A stretch of DNA of 64,000 nucleotides from Alphaproteobacteria bacterium (GCA_028281925.1 JANQIX010000104.1:62001-126000), one strand, 5' to 3'. Positions 41,521 to 51,282 are shown, counted from the first letter of the stretch. Notes: a model not told the origin generated them from the sequence alone. Translations and numbers: made by a program.

Positions 41521-41548
41521 CGCCTTGCCATCTCAATCCGGCAAGGCG
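41521..41548. terminator. Bidirectional hairpin between hdcA and the GNAT gene
   Basis: Perfect 9-bp arms CGCCTTGCC (41521-41529) and GGCAAGGCG (41540-41548), 10-nt loop, starting 12 nt after the hdcA stop. The facing GNAT gene ends inside it (stop at 41533). It closes the decarboxylase operon. No T-run. Confidence 0.6.
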
Positions 41549-42054
41549 CCCCTGGCGCCGCGAACCAGGACCGACAGATCGGACCACTGGACCTTGATGC
41601 CGGGCAGACTATGGCCGAACACGGTCTTGTCCGCCGTCTCCACGCGGATGCCTCCGAGCCGCTCGTAGAGCGCAAGCGCCCGGCGGTTCCCTTCCAGCAC
41701 CCAAAGATAGGCCGTGGATTGGCCCACGCTTATCAGACGGGTCGCCGCCGCCACCATCAAGGCACGGCCCAGGCCCCGGGAACGTCTGGCAGGGTCCACA
41801 TGAAGGTTGTCGATGAAGGGCTCTTGCCGGCACCACACGGCGATGAAGCCGGCGATCCCATTGTCTTCGGCGACCAGAACGACGTCGTCCGGCCGGATCT
41901 CAACAGTTTGCCAGTGGCGTTCAAGGTCGGCTTCCACACCCTGCCGAAGGTAGTCGTCGGGCAGGATTCCCTGATACGCGTCTTTCCAGCTCGCTGCGTG
42001 GATCGCCGCAATGGCTAGAAGGTCATGCAGGCCCGCAGGACGGATCTGGACCAT
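41533..42054 (-). CDS. GNAT-family N-acetyltransferase
   Basis: A 173-residue acetyltransferase. It opens VQIRPAGLHDLLAIAAIHAASWKDAYQGILPDDYL, the usual RimI/PhnO-like start. The acetyl-CoA pyrophosphate loop is RRSRGLGRALMVAA (R/Q-x-x-G-x-G/A motif A, about 92-105), followed by LWVLEGNRRALALYERLGG, the motif B strand and helix. ATG 42054 has GGAGGAGAG just upstream. It converges on hdcA. Acetylation of an amine such as histamine is conceivable given the neighbour, but the two are not co-transcribed and the substrate is unknown. Confidence 0.85.
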   Translation of the reverse strand: MVQIRPAGLHDLLAIAAIHAASWKDAYQGILPDDYLRQGVEADLERHWQTVEIRPDDVVLVAEDNGIAGFIAVWCRQEPFIDNLHVDPARRSRGLGRALMVAAATRLISVGQSTAYLWVLEGNRRALALYERLGGIRVETADKTVFGHSLPGIKVQWSDLSVLVRGARGALPD

Positions 42055-42208
42055 CTCTCTCCTCCCGGCCGGCCGATGTCCCTGACCCGATACGGCGGAC
42101 ATCTTCGGCCCCAGGCTGCAGTCCTATCATCGCCTCCCGCGGTGAAGGGGTGTATTCCGCATGGCGACGAGACGCGATGCAACCCGCTGCCTGCAGTGAG
42201 GAGAGACG

Positions 42209-43111
42209 ATGTCCATACCGCCCGGGACAGCCTACATGGATGGCGACTTCGTGCCGATGGCGGAGGCGAAGATCTCGGTTCTGGATTGGGGGTTTCTCCA
42301 TTCCGATGCCACCTATGACGTCGCCCATGTCTGGAGAGGGCGGTTCTTCCGATTGGATGCGCATGTCGATCGGTTCATGGCCTCGGCAGCGCGCATTCAT
42401 CTGTTGCTGCCGGTGGACCGGGCCGAGCTGATACGGATCCTCGCAGAATGCGTCGTCCGTTCCGGCCATGACGACGCCTATGTCGAGATGATCCTGACCC
42501 GCGGCGTCTCGCCGACCTTCTCCCGCGACCCGCGCGATGCGGTGAATCGCTTGATCTGCTTCGCGATTCCCTTCGGATGGATCTTGCGGCCCGAAGACAG
42601 GGACAAGGGCCTGAGCGTGGCGATTTCCGAGATCCAGCGCATCCCCCCGGAGTCGGTCGACCCGCGTGTGAAGAACTATCACTGGCTGGATTTCGTGATG
42701 GGCCTCTATGACGCCTACGGCCGGGGGGCCGGCAGCGTTATCCTGCAGGACGCATCGGGAAGCCTGACGGAAGGTCCGGGCTTCAACGTCTTCGCCGTCA
42801 AGACGGGAACGATCGCGACACCGGACCACGGCGTGCTGGAGGGCATCACGCGCCGCTCTGCGATCGAGATTGCCGCAGACCTGGGCATCCCGGTGGAAAA
42901 GCGCGCACTGCCAGTTGAGGAGGCACGCACTGCCGATGAGGTGTTCGCCACCTCCACGGCCGGCGGCATCATGCCGATCACGCGGATCGACGGTGTTTCC
43001 GTCGGTAAGGGTAAAACGGGGCCGATCACTCGGCGTCTGATCGACGCGTATTGGGATCGGCACTCCGATCCGGCCTGGTCCGTGGGCGTGCGGGAAATCC
43101 TCGCCCCATGA
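42209..43111 (+). CDS. Class IV PLP aminotransferase (D-amino acid / branched-chain type)
   Basis: A 300-residue fold-type IV PLP enzyme. Motifs: GTAYMDGDFVPMAEAKISVLDWGFLHSDATYDVAHVWRGRFFRLDAHVDRF (N-terminal domain), the PLP Lys in DPRVKNYHWLDFVMG (Lys about 156), EGPGFNVFAVKTGTIATP (Glu withdrawing the ring proton) and the phosphate loop TSTAGGIMPITRIDG. It could be a D-alanine, branched-chain or (R)-amine transaminase; sequence alone does not decide. ATG 42209 follows GAGGAGAGA. Monocistronic by the look of its flanks. Confidence 0.88.
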   Translation: MSIPPGTAYMDGDFVPMAEAKISVLDWGFLHSDATYDVAHVWRGRFFRLDAHVDRFMASAARIHLLLPVDRAELIRILAECVVRSGHDDAYVEMILTRGVSPTFSRDPRDAVNRLICFAIPFGWILRPEDRDKGLSVAISEIQRIPPESVDPRVKNYHWLDFVMGLYDAYGRGAGSVILQDASGSLTEGPGFNVFAVKTGTIATPDHGVLEGITRRSAIEIAADLGIPVEKRALPVEEARTADEVFATSTAGGIMPITRIDGVSVGKGKTGPITRRLIDAYWDRHSDPAWSVGVREILAP

Positions 43112-43121
43112 TGGGGTCGGC

Positions 43122-43619
43122 CTAGTCGACGGCGGCCCCGTCCAACGCCCGGGCCAGATCGGCAATGCCGCTTTCTGGAAACACCTCGATCCCGTGCCGT
43201 TGGAGCAGCGCGGTGACGACTCCGAACCCGCGTACTGTGCGGCCGCGAAACGAACCGTCATAAATGGCACTCGAGCCGCAAGAGGGGCTGCCGTCGGTAA
43301 GCAGCGCAAAGCGGCAGCCATGGGCCTCGGCCACTGTCAAGGCGGCTTCCGCACCCAGCCGGAACAGGTCGGTGACGTCGCGGCCCGAGTCTTCGACCAC
43401 CCGCGCGCGACCGTCCAGCACCGCTTCACCGGACTGCCTGCCCTCGATTTCAGCAGGCGGCCGAGGCGTCTCGAAACCTGCCATCACTTCCGGGCAGACC
43501 GGGACCAGACGGCCTTCCGCTTGCCATTGCGCCAGCAGTGCATTGTCAAGCCGCTTACCGCGACCGTCGTAACGGACCGGACGGCCGAGAAGGCAGGCGC
43601 TGATCAGGATACGGTCCAT
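43122..43619 (-). CDS. DUF523 family protein
   Basis: A 165-residue protein of the DUF523 family. It starts RILISACLLGRPVRYDGRGKRLDN, continues RLVPVCPEVMAGFETPRPPAEIEG, and has DGSPSCGSSAIYDGSFRGR (about 108-126). Three conserved Cys (in SACLLG, PVCPE and SPSCGS) suggest a metal or Fe-S site. I recall no settled function, though some relatives are linked to 2-thiouracil desulphuration. ATG 43619 gives the family N-terminus. It converges on the aminotransferase gene, 10 nt between stops. Confidence 0.85.
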   Translation of the reverse strand: MDRILISACLLGRPVRYDGRGKRLDNALLAQWQAEGRLVPVCPEVMAGFETPRPPAEIEGRQSGEAVLDGRARVVEDSGRDVTDLFRLGAEAALTVAEAHGCRFALLTDGSPSCGSSAIYDGSFRGRTVRGFGVVTALLQRHGIEVFPESGIADLARALDGAAVD

Positions 43620-43851
43620 CAGCCACCATCGGCAGAGAGAGGGCAAGGCACGTGGTCTCGGCGCTCCACTCGTGAGTGCCTCGGAATACCGCCTGGTCGT
43701 CCGGCCTCACGGCGCCGCATTGACCGGCCAAGGCCCCTGTCGATATCGTCGCCGATCATAGCCTCCCCTCGATGCGGAAATGCAGGTCCCAGGGTCCCGC
43801 GAAGCCTCCGGAGCCCGCCGCCACGCGCGTTTCTGAAGGCGTACTCTCCGG

Positions 43852-45057
43852 ATGACACGCAATCAGCCCGGGACATTTGAGTTCATCGCCCTCTTCTCGC
43901 TGATCACCTCGGTGACCGCGATCAGCATCGACGGCATGCTGCCGGCGCTGAGAACCATCGGCGAGGCATTGGGTGTCGCCAACCCCAACGACACCCAGCT
44001 GGTCGTCACCATGTTCTTCCTCGGCATGGTATTCGGCGAGTTGGTGTTCGGGCCACTGTCCGATGCGATCGGGCGCAAGCGCGCACTTCTGATCGGGCTT
44101 GTGATCTACGGCGCCGGCACCGTGATCGCGATGACGGCGCAGTCCATGACGATGATCCTGGCCGGCCGGATCATTCAGGGGATCGGCGCGTCCGGCCCCA
44201 AGATCGCGTCGCGCGCCCTGATCCGGGACCGGTTCGAAGGCGACGCGATGGCCCGCATCATGTCGTTCATCTTCATGGTGTTCATTCTGGTCCCGATGGT
44301 CGCGCCTGCGCTGGGCCAGCTGGTCCTGACGGTCGCAAGCTGGCGGGCGATCTTCTTGATGTACCTGGTCCTGGCGGTGATCGTGGCGCTGTGGCTTGGC
44401 ATCCGCCAGCCGGAGACGCTGGCGCTGGAGCGCCGCATCCCCTTTTCCCTTCGGACGATCTCAAGGAATGCCAGGCTGATCCTCGGGCACCGCAGGGTTA
44501 TGGCCTATACGGTCGCGGTGGGCTTCGTTTTCGGGGCTTTCCTGCTCTACCTCAGCACGGCGCAGGCGATCTTCTTCGACCTCTACGGCATCGGGGATGG
44601 GTTTCCCCTCTACTTCGCCATTCTGGCCGCCGGCATCGGGGCAGCATCGTTTGCGAACGGCCAGCTCGTCATCCGCTGGGGCATGCGCCGGCTGACGATG
44701 GCAGGGCTCGCGGGGCTGATCCTGTTCGACTGCGGGCTGCTGGCCGTGGGCCTTGTCTATGACGGCGTACCGCCGTTTGCCGCCTTCATGGGTCTCTGCT
44801 TCCTGATGTTCTCCTGCGCCGGCATGTTGTTCGGCAATCTGAACGCCCTGGCCATGCAGTCGCTCGGCAATGTGGCGGGCATTGGGGCCTCCATGGTCGC
44901 CGCGGTGTCCAGCCTGATTGCCGTGCTCCTGTCCGTGGCCGTAGGCCGCTTCTATGACGGCACGATCCTGCCCATGGCGTTCGGCTTTGTCTTTTCCGGA
45001 TGCACAGCCTTCGCTCTGGTCCTGGCCGCAAGAACCGGCAGCGCCGATCAGATCTGA
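43852..45057 (+). CDS. MFS multidrug efflux transporter, Bcr/CflA type
   Basis: A 401-residue 12-helix permease of the DHA1 group. The first helix SLITSVTAISIDGMLPALRTIGEALG keeps the acidic motif D1 typical of drug efflux pumps. The loop 2-3 signature is GELVFGPLSDAIGRKRALLIG. Motif C-like GIGASGPKIASRALIRDRFEG follows. It matches Bcr/CflA proteins (bicyclomycin, chloramphenicol). ATG 43852 is the start. It lies 2.3 kb beyond hdcA with unrelated genes between, so a role in histamine export is not supported. Confidence 0.88.
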   Translation: MTRNQPGTFEFIALFSLITSVTAISIDGMLPALRTIGEALGVANPNDTQLVVTMFFLGMVFGELVFGPLSDAIGRKRALLIGLVIYGAGTVIAMTAQSMTMILAGRIIQGIGASGPKIASRALIRDRFEGDAMARIMSFIFMVFILVPMVAPALGQLVLTVASWRAIFLMYLVLAVIVALWLGIRQPETLALERRIPFSLRTISRNARLILGHRRVMAYTVAVGFVFGAFLLYLSTAQAIFFDLYGIGDGFPLYFAILAAGIGAASFANGQLVIRWGMRRLTMAGLAGLILFDCGLLAVGLVYDGVPPFAAFMGLCFLMFSCAGMLFGNLNALAMQSLGNVAGIGASMVAAVSSLIAVLLSVAVGRFYDGTILPMAFGFVFSGCTAFALVLAARTGSADQI

Positions 45058-45067
45058 GCGCAGCCGG

Positions 45068-46006
45068 CTAATCCGCCGCCTCGGCCCGGACTTCGGCGAT
45101 GGCCCTATCCCATTCCGGCGCACTGCCAAAGCGGCCAACCAGAAAGTCGACCAGAGCCCGCACCTTCGGCGTCAGGTGGCGGTTATGGGGATAGATGGCA
45201 TAGATGCCGCCGAAATCGTCGATCACGTCGGGAAAGACGTTGACCAGCCGGCCATCCGCGATCTCCCGGCCGACCAGGAAGGTGGGCAGCAGCGTAATGC
45301 CCAAGCCCTCCACGGCCGCTGCCTTCAACGCATCGCCGCTGTTGACGGAGAACGTGCCCTTGACCTGAACGTGGTATCGCTGCCCGGTGCCGTCGGAAAG
45401 CGACCAGAGATCGGACCGCTCGGCATAGGTGTAGATCAGGCAGGTGTGCTGCGTCAGATCGGCTACCGCTCTCGGGCGTCCGTGGCGTGCGAGATAGCCG
45501 GGTGAGGCACAGACGATGCGCCGGGCCGGCGCCAGCTTGCGGGCGATCAGGCTGGAATCCCTGAGCCGCGTGATCCGGATGGCGACGTCGTAGCCCTCTT
45601 CCACCACATCGACGAAGCGGTCGTTCAGCGCCAGGTCGACCGACAGCTCTGGATACCGATCCAGAAACTCGGGCATCGCCGGCGAGAGATGGAGGTGCCC
45701 GAACGACATCGGCGCATTGACCCTCAGCCGCCCGCGGGGTGCCGCATGCAGACGGGTGACGATCAGTTCTGCCTCTTCCACCTCAGAAGCGATGCGCGCG
45801 CATCGCTCGTATAGCGCAGCGCCCACTTCGGTCGGGCTGATGCGGCGGGTCGTCCGGTTCAAGAGCCGCGCACCCAGCCGGTCTTCCAGCGCGGACACCT
45901 GCTTGCTGACAGCCGATTTCGACAGGCCCATGCGGCGTGCAGCTTCGGAGAAGCTGTTCGCTTCCACTACCCGCGCAAACACCAGCATCGCGTTCAATGT
46001 GTCCAT
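45068..46006 (-). CDS. LysR-family transcriptional regulator
   Basis: A 312-residue LysR regulator. The winged helix is at about 1-60 (MLVFARVVEANSFSEAARRMGLSKSAVSKQVSALEDRLGARLLNRTTRRISPTEVG, the CrgA/YhjC-type subgroup). The effector domain is at about 90-300 (GRLRVNAPMSFG, LSVDLALNDRFVDVVEEGYDVAIRIT). ATG 46006 gives the normal start; the frame runs on to 46132 without homology. It is divergent from wrbA, 179 nt away, and likely controls wrbA and the glutathionyl reductase gene in response to a quinone or aldehyde. Confidence 0.9.
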   Translation of the reverse strand: MDTLNAMLVFARVVEANSFSEAARRMGLSKSAVSKQVSALEDRLGARLLNRTTRRISPTEVGAALYERCARIASEVEEAELIVTRLHAAPRGRLRVNAPMSFGHLHLSPAMPEFLDRYPELSVDLALNDRFVDVVEEGYDVAIRITRLRDSSLIARKLAPARRIVCASPGYLARHGRPRAVADLTQHTCLIYTYAERSDLWSLSDGTGQRYHVQVKGTFSVNSGDALKAAAVEGLGITLLPTFLVGREIADGRLVNVFPDVIDDFGGIYAIYPHNRHLTPKVRALVDFLVGRFGSAPEWDRAIAEVRAEAAD

Positions 46007-46185
46007 GCGCGCTGCCCACCCGTCCCGTTGCGCGGCGGGCGCCCACGCACCGTCCGCAGCCGGCCGATTGTTGCCAGGCGAAAACAATGTTGTTCCGGTA
46101 GACCCGATTAGCAACGGACCCAACCGCCCCATATCACCCCCGAACGCAAAAAAGTTCCGTCGGCAACCATCGGAGGGTTGAGGTC

Positions 46186-46785
46186 ATGGCAAAGGTTCTC
46201 GTGCTCTACTACAGCTCGTACGGTCATGTTGAGACGATGGCCGGGGCAGTCGCATCCGGCGCACGCGAGGCGGGCGCCGAGGTCACGGTCAAGCGCGTGC
46301 CCGAACTGGTGCCGGAAGAGGCCGCCCGCAACGCCGGCCTCAAGCTGGAACAGGGCGCGCCGGTCGCAGCGCCGGGCGAACTCGCCGACTACGACGCGAT
46401 CATCTTCGGAACGCCCACCCGCTTCGGCAACATGGCGGCGCAGATGCGCAACTTCCTCGACCAGACCGGCGGCCTGTGGTTCAGCGGCGCCCTGATCGGC
46501 AAGGTCGGCAGCGTGTTCGTCTCCACTGCGACCCAGCATGGGGGGCAGGAAACCACGCTCACCTCATTCCACACCACGCTGCTGCACCACGGTATGGTCG
46601 TCGTGGGTCTCCCCTATTCCGCGAAGGGGCAGATGAGCCTGGACGAGATCACCGGCGGCTCGCCCTACGGCGCCACGACCATCGCCGGCGGCGACGGATC
46701 ACGCCAGCCAAGCGAGAACGAGCTGGACCTGGCGCGCTTCCAGGGCCGGCACGTGGCCCAGATCGCCACCAAACTTGCTGGTTGA
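46186..46785 (+). CDS. wrbA: NAD(P)H:quinone oxidoreductase, flavodoxin type
   Basis: A 199-residue FMN protein that reduces quinones by two electrons. The FMN phosphate loop is [14 protein letters not shown] (about 5-18), and the isoalloxazine loops are [24 protein letters not shown] (about 77-100) and [37 protein letters not shown]. It ends in the WrbA C-terminal block [34 protein letters not shown] 46186 follows GGAGGGTTGAGG. It is 23 nt before a glutathionyl-hydroquinone reductase gene, so the pair forms a quinone-detoxifying unit. Confidence 0.95.
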   Translation: MAKVLVLYYSSYGHVETMAGAVASGAREAGAEVTVKRVPELVPEEAARNAGLKLEQGAPVAAPGELADYDAIIFGTPTRFGNMAAQMRNFLDQTGGLWFSGALIGKVGSVFVSTATQHGGQETTLTSFHTTLLHHGMVVVGLPYSAKGQMSLDEITGGSPYGATTIAGGDGSRQPSENELDLARFQGRHVAQIATKLAG

Positions 46786-46808
46786 CCTGGATTTGAGGAG
46801 GGCATGAG

Positions 46809-47768
46809 ATGGGGCTTCTGATCGACGGCGTGTGGCACGATCAGTGGTACGACACTGCCAAGTCCGGCGGTCGCTTCGTGCGCCAGCAGAGCCGGTTCCG
46901 CAACACGGTCACGGCCGACGGAAGCTCCGGCTTTCCGGCCGCGGCCGGCCGCTATCACCTGTACGTATCGCTGGCATGCCCGTGGGCGCACCGAACGCTG
47001 ATCTTCCGCGCACTCAAGGGCCTGGAGGCGATGATCGGTGTGTCGGTCGTCGATCCTTTCATGGGTAATCAGGGGTGGAGCTTCGGCGGCGCCCCCGACA
47101 CCGTGAACGGCGCTCAGTACCTGCATCAGGTCTATACCAAGGCCGACCCACAATATTCCGGACGCGTAACGGTGCCGGTCCTGTGGGATATGCATCAGGG
47201 CACGATCGTGAACAACGAAAGTGCCGAGATCATCCGCATGTTCAACAGCGCGTTCGACGGTGTCGGTGCGCGTGTCGGCCTGGACTTCTATCCGGAAGTC
47301 CTGCGGCCGGAGATCGACCGGATCAACGCGTTCGTCTACGACAACGTCAACAACGGCGTCTATCGTTGCGGGTTCGCAACGACACAGGAAGCCTATGAAG
47401 AGGCCTTCGCCGCCCTGTTCTCGGCGCTGGACGAGCTCGAGGCGCGGCTGTCACGGCAGCGCTATCTGGTCGGCGACCGGTTGACGGAGGCGGACTGGCG
47501 GCTGTTCACGACGCTGGTGCGGTTCGACCCTGTCTATGTCGGGCACTTCAAATGCAACTTGCGGCGCCTGATGGACTATCCGCACCTGTGGAACTACCTG
47601 CTGGAACTCTACCAGGTGTCCGGGGTGGCGGAGACGGTGAACCTCACGCACATCAAACGGCACTATTACGAAAGCCACACCAGCATCAACCCAACGCGTG
47701 TCGTGCCGAAGGGCCCGGCCATCGACTACACCGCGCCCCACAACCGGGAGCGGTTGGTGGCGGCATGA
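46809..47768 (+). CDS. Glutathionyl-hydroquinone reductase (Xi-class GST, YqjG/EcmB type)
   Basis: A 319-residue GST-fold enzyme that removes glutathione from glutathionyl-hydroquinones. The catalytic Cys is in YVSLACPWAHRTLIFR (Cys about 58). VPVLWDMHQGTIVNNESAEIIRMFN is the glutathione-binding segment with cis-Pro. The C-terminal helical domain holds YLVGDRLTEADWRLFTTLVRFDPVYVGHFKCN and the Tyr residues typical of the class. ATG 46809 has GAGGAGG 8 nt upstream. It acts downstream of WrbA-type quinone reduction. It converges on the type I secretion operon, 8 nt between stops. Confidence 0.92.
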   Translation: MGLLIDGVWHDQWYDTAKSGGRFVRQQSRFRNTVTADGSSGFPAAAGRYHLYVSLACPWAHRTLIFRALKGLEAMIGVSVVDPFMGNQGWSFGGAPDTVNGAQYLHQVYTKADPQYSGRVTVPVLWDMHQGTIVNNESAEIIRMFNSAFDGVGARVGLDFYPEVLRPEIDRINAFVYDNVNNGVYRCGFATTQEAYEEAFAALFSALDELEARLSRQRYLVGDRLTEADWRLFTTLVRFDPVYVGHFKCNLRRLMDYPHLWNYLLELYQVSGVAETVNLTHIKRHYYESHTSINPTRVVPKGPAIDYTAPHNRERLVAA

Positions 47769-47776
47769 ACGAGGGT

Positions 47777-49123
47777 TTATGGGGCGCTTGCGGGCGCATC
47801 GGGGCCGAGCAGCGTCGCCAGTAGGCTCCGCCGGTCCACAGTGATGATCACCGTTGCTGTGGTCCCGGGAAGAGGGTCAGTAGACGCCTCGTCTGTCGGA
47901 TCCTCCAGCCGGATGATGGCGTGGTGGACGGGCTGCCCTGTCTCCACATCGATTTCCGGGTCACCGGCGACGGTCTCGACCGCACCGGCGATCACAGTCT
48001 GGGAGGCAGATGCCTGCCCGATCGGCTGGATCTCGACCGGCTGATCGGGTGCAACGCGCGATGCCTGCTCCGGCGTCAGCGATGCCTCGATCGCGACACC
48101 GCCGTCGCTCGGCAGAATCTCTGCCAGCACTTGGCCCGGCTGCACCGCCTGGTTGACGCCGCCGATCGCCAGGCGGCCGACCACGCCGTCGACCGGCGAG
48201 GTCAGGACCACGCCGTCCCGGCGCCGCTCCGCCCGCGCCAGCCGGGCCTCGACCGCGGTCAGCTCGGCCGCCGCAGCGGCCGCCTGCTGCAGCGCCTGGC
48301 GCGCGAGATCTGCGTCCAGCGCCTGCAGTTCGCCGATCGTCCGGTCGATCGCCGACTCCGCGACGACAATCTCGTTCTCCAGCAGAGAGATGGCGTCGGC
48401 GACCTGCTGGACCTCACGGCGCCGCAACAGCACGTCCAGCGGCGACCGGGCTGCGGCCTCCGCCTCGGCCGCAGCCTGGGTGGCTTCCTGCTGCAAGAGC
48501 GGCAGTTCGCGGGTCAATGCGGTCAGGCGGTCGCGGGACAGCTCCATCTCCGCCCCCAGTTCGTCTGCGCGGGCTTGCAGTACCAATGCCTGGCTGTCCC
48601 GGCTCTCGATCTCCGCCAGATAGAGCTGCCGCTGGATGGCACTCAGGGGCTCGTCCTCCACACCATCAATGGCGAAATCCGGCTCCCGCCCTTCTGCGAG
48701 TGCCCGCATCCGTTCCACCGTGTACGCCAGTTCGGTGCGCCTGCCCTCCAAGGCGTCGATCTCCGCCGGGTCTTCGTTGGCAACCAGGCGCATCAGTGGA
48801 TCGCCGGCTTCGACCATTCGACCTTCGGCCGTCATCACCTCCGCCACCATCCCGCCGTCGGGGTCCTGCACAATGTGCGCCGCATCGATTGCAACCACGC
48901 GCGCCGCGGCGCGCACGACCTGATCGACCGGCGCCAAGGCCGCCCAGGCAACGATCAGGATGATCAATCCGCCAAGCACGGCGAGCCCGATCGGCAAGGC
49001 GGACGGTGCCGGCCGTTCCTCCAGATGGATCGACTGCACCATCTGTCGGGTCTGCGGCCGCAGCGGTGCATCCAGCTCGCCGGCACGATGGGGGACAAGG
49101 TCAGTCGTCACGGGCTCCCTCAC
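47777..49123 (-). CDS. HlyD-family membrane fusion protein (type I secretion adaptor)
   Basis: A 448-residue adaptor. A cytosolic tail and one inner-membrane helix (LAVLGGLIILIVAWAALAP, about 46-64) come first. The first half-lipoyl motif VVAIDAAHIVQDPDGGMVAEVMTAEGRMVEAGDPLMRL follows, then a long coiled coil (about 140-310, ELEALEGRRTELAYTV to AVEARLARAERRRDG). The second half-lipoyl VLTSPVDGVVGRLAIGGVNQAVQPGQVLAEI and the barrel region come last. Start is GTG 49123, overlapping the ABC gene stop (GTGA). It would link the ABC exporters to an outer-membrane TolC, whose gene is not here. Confidence 0.92.
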   Translation of the reverse strand: MREPVTTDLVPHRAGELDAPLRPQTRQMVQSIHLEERPAPSALPIGLAVLGGLIILIVAWAALAPVDQVVRAAARVVAIDAAHIVQDPDGGMVAEVMTAEGRMVEAGDPLMRLVANEDPAEIDALEGRRTELAYTVERMRALAEGREPDFAIDGVEDEPLSAIQRQLYLAEIESRDSQALVLQARADELGAEMELSRDRLTALTRELPLLQQEATQAAAEAEAAARSPLDVLLRRREVQQVADAISLLENEIVVAESAIDRTIGELQALDADLARQALQQAAAAAAELTAVEARLARAERRRDGVVLTSPVDGVVGRLAIGGVNQAVQPGQVLAEILPSDGGVAIEASLTPEQASRVAPDQPVEIQPIGQASASQTVIAGAVETVAGDPEIDVETGQPVHHAIIRLEDPTDEASTDPLPGTTATVIITVDRRSLLATLLGPDAPASAP

Positions 49124-51282
49124 TCCTGCAACACCGCAAGGGCTTCGTCGGGCGCGCCGACGAACCGCAGCCGGCCGCGATCCAGCACCACGGCGCGGCT
49201 GGCCAGGCGCGCATGGCTCGGCCGCTGGGTGACCATGACCACGGTCGTCCGGCCGGCCAATGCCGTCAGCCGCTCCGCCAGGGCATCGTCCGCCACCGGG
49301 TCGAGATCGGTCACCGGCTCATCCAGCAGTACCACCGGGGCTTCTCGTACCAAGGTGCGCGCCAGTGCTAGCTTGCGCGCCAGCCCGCCGGGCAGGCGCA
49401 CCCGGCCGCCATCCCCAACGACCGTATCGAACCCCAGCGGTAAAGCCAGAACGTCGTGCAGCACGCCGGCTTCGGCACAGGCGAAGACAAGACGGTCATC
49501 GCTGGCGATCGGATCGGCGAGGCGCAGGTTCTCCGCGATCGTTCCGTTGAACAGGTGCACGACCTGCGGAAGGTAGGACACGGTCTGGCGCAGCGTGACG
49601 GGGTCAAGCTGGCGCAGGTCGATGCCGTCGATGGAGACCGCGCCTGCCTGCGGGGCATGCAGACCCGCAATCAGCTTCAACAGCGTCGACTTACCGGCCC
49701 CGGTCGACCCCAGCACCGCCAACATCTCGCCGGGCTCTATGGCGAGCGTCACGCCGGCCAGTGCCGTGGGCGTGTCGGCGGAATAGCGGAACTGCAGCCG
49801 GTCGCATTGCACAGCACCGCGCCAGGTGCGCTGCGGCCAGGATGTCGGCGCGCGCCGACGCTCCTCCGGCAGGGCCATCAGCTGGTCGAGACCGGCCAGC
49901 GCCGCCCGCGCCTCTTGCAGATCCGGCCACGCGGCATTGATGGACCTAAGCGGCGCCAAACCGCGCACCGCCAGCCAGACGGCCGCCAGCCCCTCGCCGG
50001 GCGTCAGGCCGCCCTCGCGCCACGCCGCGGTCGCCAGGGCGAGACATCCGGTCACGCCCAACAGCAGGATGGCGGTGCCCAGCGCCGAAATGAGCGCGCC
50101 CTGCCTCATCGCCGACAGCGCCGACATCCCGCCCGCGACCGCCGTCTCGCGGTAACGCTCACGCCAAGTCTCATCAGCACCGCCGGCCTTGACCGATCCA
50201 ATGGACGCCAGGGCCTCAAGGACGAACGCATAGATCGAGCGCCGGGTCCGGCGGGTTTCGTCCAGACGGCGCCGATCGGCGACGGAACGGAGCCGGATCA
50301 TCACCAGCAGCAGCACCGCCGCCGCAAGCACGGCCGCAAGGCCCGGCGCGAAGAGCACGCCTAGGGCCGCAAGGCAGATCACAGCCGCCGGCAGGTCCCC
50401 GGCTGCCGGCAGCAGCGGACCACTCAAGACGCAGCGCAACGCGTCGAAATCCTTCAGACGGCGAAGCTGCGCGCCCACCGGGGAGGGTTCGACAAAGGCG
50501 GGCGACAGCGAAAGGACCCGGTCCATCGCCGCCGTCGACACCAGATAATCGACGCGCCCGGCCGCCCGCGCCAACAGGCTCACGCGCGCCAGACGGATTG
50601 CGAACTCGATCAACAAGGCAGCCGCGACGCCGATCACCAGCGCCATGGCATCAATGCCGCCGGGCCCTGCATAGCCATCTACCAGCGCCATCGCCAACAG
50701 CCCAGCGGCGGGCATCGCGATCCCCAGTGCCACGCCGTAGACCAGCATCGCTACCGCAACGCTGCGGAACCGGCGCAGAAAGGCCCGCGACCACGGCGCC
50801 TCGCCCATCGCGTCTCTGCGGTCCTGCCCCGTGTCGGCATCTGCGTGGGACATGAGATAGGCTGTGCCCGGGATGCGGGCGGCCGTGACCCATTCCATGC
50901 GGCTGTCGGCGCCGTCGAACACCAGCAGTTCGTCACCGCGCCGACGCACGATGACCTGCGGCGCACCGTCTCCCGTCACGAACAGGCAGGGCAGCAGACG
51001 CGGATCGATCGCGTCCGTCCGCGTCGTCTGCGGAATCGTGTCATAGCCGAGCGTGGCCAGTGTGTTCCGCAGGTCGATCAGATCGAAACCGTCGGCCGAG
51101 TGCGGCAGTGCATCGGCCACCTGGCGCAGGGTTCCGCGCCAACCCGCCGCCGTCAGCAGCGGCATCAGGCAGGCGGCAAACGGCGAGACCTCCGCAAAGG
51201 TGTCCATGCGCTGCCCGCGGAGTGCAGCGACGATCGGCTCCCGCGGTGCCGGCTGTTCTGCTGGGGCAAGGTCGACGGTCAT
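49120..51282 (-). CDS. Type I secretion ABC half-transporter with inactive C39-like domain
   Basis: A 720-residue exporter subunit. The N-terminal 130 residues look like a C39-like domain without the catalytic Cys or His (FAACLMPLLTAAGWRGTLRQVADALP), as in HlyB, where it holds substrate rather than cutting it. Membrane helices lie at about 165-440. The ATPase has Walker A GSTGAGKST, a divergent signature LPGGLARKLALARTL (LSGGQ usual) and Walker B VVLLDEPV with the catalytic Glu. The switch position reads VMVTQRPS, Gln instead of His. ATG 51282 overlaps the preceding gene (ATGA). It likely pairs with the product of 51279-52982. Confidence 0.88.
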   Translation of the reverse strand: MTVDLAPAEQPAPREPIVAALRGQRMDTFAEVSPFAACLMPLLTAAGWRGTLRQVADALPHSADGFDLIDLRNTLATLGYDTIPQTTRTDAIDPRLLPCLFVTGDGAPQVIVRRRGDELLVFDGADSRMEWVTAARIPGTAYLMSHADADTGQDRRDAMGEAPWSRAFLRRFRSVAVAMLVYGVALGIAMPAAGLLAMALVDGYAGPGGIDAMALVIGVAAALLIEFAIRLARVSLLARAAGRVDYLVSTAAMDRVLSLSPAFVEPSPVGAQLRRLKDFDALRCVLSGPLLPAAGDLPAAVICLAALGVLFAPGLAAVLAAAVLLLVMIRLRSVADRRRLDETRRTRRSIYAFVLEALASIGSVKAGGADETWRERYRETAVAGGMSALSAMRQGALISALGTAILLLGVTGCLALATAAWREGGLTPGEGLAAVWLAVRGLAPLRSINAAWPDLQEARAALAGLDQLMALPEERRRAPTSWPQRTWRGAVQCDRLQFRYSADTPTALAGVTLAIEPGEMLAVLGSTGAGKSTLLKLIAGLHAPQAGAVSIDGIDLRQLDPVTLRQTVSYLPQVVHLFNGTIAENLRLADPIASDDRLVFACAEAGVLHDVLALPLGFDTVVGDGGRVRLPGGLARKLALARTLVREAPVVLLDEPVTDLDPVADDALAERLTALAGRTTVVMVTQRPSHARLASRAVVLDRGRLRFVGAPDEALAVLQE

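Noticed and set aside
43852-45057. MFS transporter as the missing histamine exporter of the hdcA locus
   Set aside because: It belongs to the Bcr/CflA drug-efflux group, lies 2.3 kb away beyond three unrelated genes and is not in the hdcA operon.
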